The notes under the pieces: model-generated
Told to the model about the DNA's origin: nothing
Databases searched by the model: none
The model's input: the letters and a program-made list of their open reading frames with translations, nothing else
Translations under genes and position numbers: made by a program
Shown here: one piece after another, positions 62,510 through 64,000 of the stretch
Position numbering within the stretch: the stretch's first letter is position 1
Layout: every line of letters begins with the position of its first letter
NCBI RefSeq assembly: GCF_019263705.2
Contig: NZ_JADQDK010000001.1
Coordinates: 3,534,001 to 3,598,000 of the forward strand
Reading direction: 5' to 3'
Source of the DNA: Pseudonocardia abyssalis
Lineage (GTDB): Bacteria; Actinomycetota; Actinomycetes; Mycobacteriales; Pseudonocardiaceae
DNA: 64,000 bases

Positions 62510-63208
62510 TCAGCATCCCACTGCCGGGCCGGCGCCCGCGCCGGGCCCGCGCTTCCCCGCCTCCGCCCGCCCCAGGAACCGATCGGCCAGCGCCGGCACG
62601 TCGATCGGCGCCGCCCCGTCGAGCACCGTCCACGGCGCGAGCCATCCGGCCGCGGCGAGCTGGGCGTAGACGGCACCGGTGCGCTGCTGCAGCCCGCCGT
62701 CGGACTCGTAGACGTCGCGCTCGCGCCCCGGTTCGGTGCGCTCGCGGTGCGCGGCCCGGTCGGCGGCCACCGCCTGCGGTACGGCCAGGAGCAGGTGGTG
62801 GTCGGGCACCGGGACACCGAAGCGGTCGATCTCCAGCGCCCGCACCCACTCCACGAACTCCCCCGCGGCGTCCTGGTGCAGCCGTGCAGCGCCGTACGCG
62901 GCACCGGAGGCGACGTAGCGGTCGACCAGCACGACGTCGTGCCGGGCGAGTGCGGCGCGGAGGCCGTCGGCGGCGGCGCGGCGGTCCAGCGCGTAGAGCA
63001 CAGCCATGCCGTGCACCGAGTCGGTGAGGTCGCCGAGACGGCCGTAGAGGGCGTCGCGGACCAGTTCGGCGTGCACGTCGTCGGCGTAGCGGGGGAAGGC
63101 CAGGCCGTGCGTGCGGGCGCCGCGGGACGTCAGCTCGGCCGTCAGGCGGTCGGCGAACGTGCGCTTCCCGGCCCCGTCCAACCCCTCGACGACGATCATC
63201 CGGCCCAT
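62510..63208 (-). CDS. tmk: Thymidylate kinase
   Basis: A 232-residue dTMP kinase. P-loop is VEGLDGAGKRTFADRL (GxDGxGKRT type, as in M. tuberculosis), the substrate DRX/helix is VLVDRYVASGAAYG and the lid/C-terminus is GRERDVYESDGGLQQRTG, typical of mycobacterial enzymes (no TMPK lid arginines of E. coli type). It makes dTDP for DNA synthesis, matched to the replication-linked MtrA. ATG start, first gene of the tmk-mtrA-mtrB-lpqB operon. Confidence 0.95.
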   Translation of the reverse strand: MGRMIVVEGLDGAGKRTFADRLTAELTSRGARTHGLAFPRYADDVHAELVRDALYGRLGDLTDSVHGMAVLYALDRRAAADGLRAALARHDVVLVDRYVASGAAYGAARLHQDAAGEFVEWVRALEIDRFGVPVPDHHLLLAVPQAVAADRAAHRERTEPGRERDVYESDGGLQQRTGAVYAQLAAAGWLAPWTVLDGAAPIDVPALADRFLGRAEAGKRGPGAGAGPAVGC

Positions 63209-63217
63209 GGCGGGACC

Positions 63218-64000
63218 CTACTGCCGGAGGAAGGAGCGCAGAGCCGCCAGCGTCGCCTGCGGGGCCTCCTCCACCAGGAAGTGGCCCGCGTCGACCGTGG
63301 CCCCGCGCACGTCGTCGCCGCGCTCGCGCCACACCTCGAGCGGGTCGATCGGGCTCGCCCCCACCACGCTGCGGGCGCCCCACAGGGCGAGCAGCGGGGC
63401 GGTGACGCGGCGGTCGAGGTCGGCGCGGTCGTGCTCCAGGTCGATCGACGCGCCCGCCCGGTAGTCCTCCAGCATCGCGTGCCGGGCGTCGGCTCGTGAG
63501 AAGCAGCGCTCGTACTCGGCCAGCGCCTCCGGGGCGAACGCGTCCAGGCCCGATCCCCACCCGCCCAGCAGCGAGTGCAGATAGCCGACGGGGTCGGCCG
63601 CGATCAGGCGTTCGGGCAGGTCGGCGGGCTGGATGAAGAAGAACCAGTGGTAGTACGCCGTGGCCACAGCCCGGGTGACGTGGTCGTAGACGTGCGTCGT
63701 CGGGAGGATGTCGAGCAGCGCCGCCCGCGTGACGGCGGCGGGGTGGTCGAGCGCCATCCGGTGCGCGACCCGGGCCCCGCGGTCGTGCGCCACCACCGCG
63801 AACTCGTCGTGCCCGAGCGAGCGCATCACCCCGACCTGGTCGGCGGCCATCGCGCGGAAGGAGTACCCCGCGTGGTCCTCCCCCGACGGCGGCCGGGCGG
63901 AGTCGCCGTAGCCGCGCAGGTCCGGGGCGACGACGGTGTGCTCGCCGGCCAGCTCCGGCCCGATCGCGTGCCACATCGCGTGGGTCTGGGGGAAACCGTG
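63218..64000 (-). CDS. Haloacetate (fluoroacetate) dehalogenase-like alpha/beta hydrolase, 5' end cut
   Basis: At least 260 residues; the N-terminus lies beyond the right edge (the visible start is HGFPQTH). Nucleophile: Asp in AHDRGARVAHRMALDHP, with the two Arg of fluoroacetate dehalogenase; halide-pocket His-Trp in AYYHWFFFIQPADLPERL; the pocket Tyr in EDYRAGASID; the catalytic His in AGHFLVEEAP. These match the known fluoroacetate dehalogenase set in order. It might instead be a soluble epoxide hydrolase-like enzyme. Convergence with tmk: nine bases apart, same strand. Confidence 0.88.
   Translation of the reverse strand, partial: HGFPQTHAMWHAIGPELAGEHTVVAPDLRGYGDSARPPSGEDHAGYSFRAMAADQVGVMRSLGHDEFAVVAHDRGARVAHRMALDHPAAVTRAALLDILPTTHVYDHVTRAVATAYYHWFFFIQPADLPERLIAADPVGYLHSLLGGWGSGLDAFAPEALAEYERCFSRADARHAMLEDYRAGASIDLEHDRADLDRRVTAPLLALWGARSVVGASPIDPLEVWRERGDDVRGATVDAGHFLVEEAPQATLAALRSFLRQ

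Overview
The window is very GC-rich DNA with tightly packed genes, many GTG starts and many 1-4 base stop/start overlaps. The gene content points to an actinomycete of the Pseudonocardiaceae or mycobacterial relatives: kgd, whiB1, sigR/rsrA with a mycothiol-type anti-sigma factor, pdtaS, WS/DGAT, lpqB-mtrB-mtrA, F420-type LLM oxidoreductase. From memory, the order whiB1, pdtaS, anti-sigma, sigma factor, SRAP, aroA, rsgA, WS/DGAT, Rv3235-like, secA, hpf, comF, lpqB, mtrB, mtrA, tmk follows the Mycobacterium tuberculosis region around Rv3219-Rv3247. The right half is therefore an old conserved backbone and the left half is more variable. Pseudonocardia is my best guess for the genus; this is inference.

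Left third (1-33 kb): an ABC ATPase runs off the edge, followed by an acyl-CoA ligase, a NUDIX hydrolase, an ArsR-type regulator divergent from a DUF427 protein across a palindromic operator, an LLM oxidoreductase, the 1264-residue 2-oxoglutarate decarboxylase/dehydrogenase Kgd with a small DUF6104-like partner, and an NlpC/P60 hydrolase. Then comes a three-gene minus-strand cassette with a FtsK/EccC-like ATPase whose second ATPase module has lost its P-loop. It is followed by a divergent Nramp-like transporter, a cluster with a PepSY protein, two membrane proteins and a multicopper oxidase (possibly copper-related), a PadR regulator with twin operator-like palindromes, an SDR, a MOSC protein, a complete four-gene glycine betaine/osmoprotectant ABC importer, a PAS-GGDEF-EAL protein and a malic enzyme.

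Middle (33-51 kb): phosphatase and GNAT genes, then a decayed GNAT remnant containing five perfect 18-bp repeats. whiB1 follows, with two GTGA-N6-TCAC (CRP-type) sites in its promoter region. Next are the light/redox kinase-like PdtaS, a 24-codon gene for ribosomal protein bL37, the sigR-rsrA oxidative stress switch with its own SigR-type promoter, the SRAP protein, aroA, rsgA, an LppX-like lipoprotein and a frameshifted phosphotransferase. The most unusual gene here is a circularly permuted photolyase/cryptochrome-like protein with four cysteines placed as in iron-sulfur photolyases. A DUF6912 gene, a WS/DGAT with an altered active site, a SpoU/TrmH methyltransferase and an alpha-hydroxy acid oxidase complete this part.

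Right part (51-64 kb): Rv3235-like protein, MarR, SecA, ribosome hibernation factor, ComF-type phosphoribosyltransferase, SRPBCC/MarR pair, then tmk-mtrA-mtrB-lpqB, which couples envelope and cell-cycle signalling. A fluoroacetate-dehalogenase-like hydrolase is cut by the right edge. A 22-bp repeat with the same 14-bp core occurs as two short tandem arrays 32 kb apart. I saw no tRNA, rRNA, CRISPR array, transposase or phage genes.
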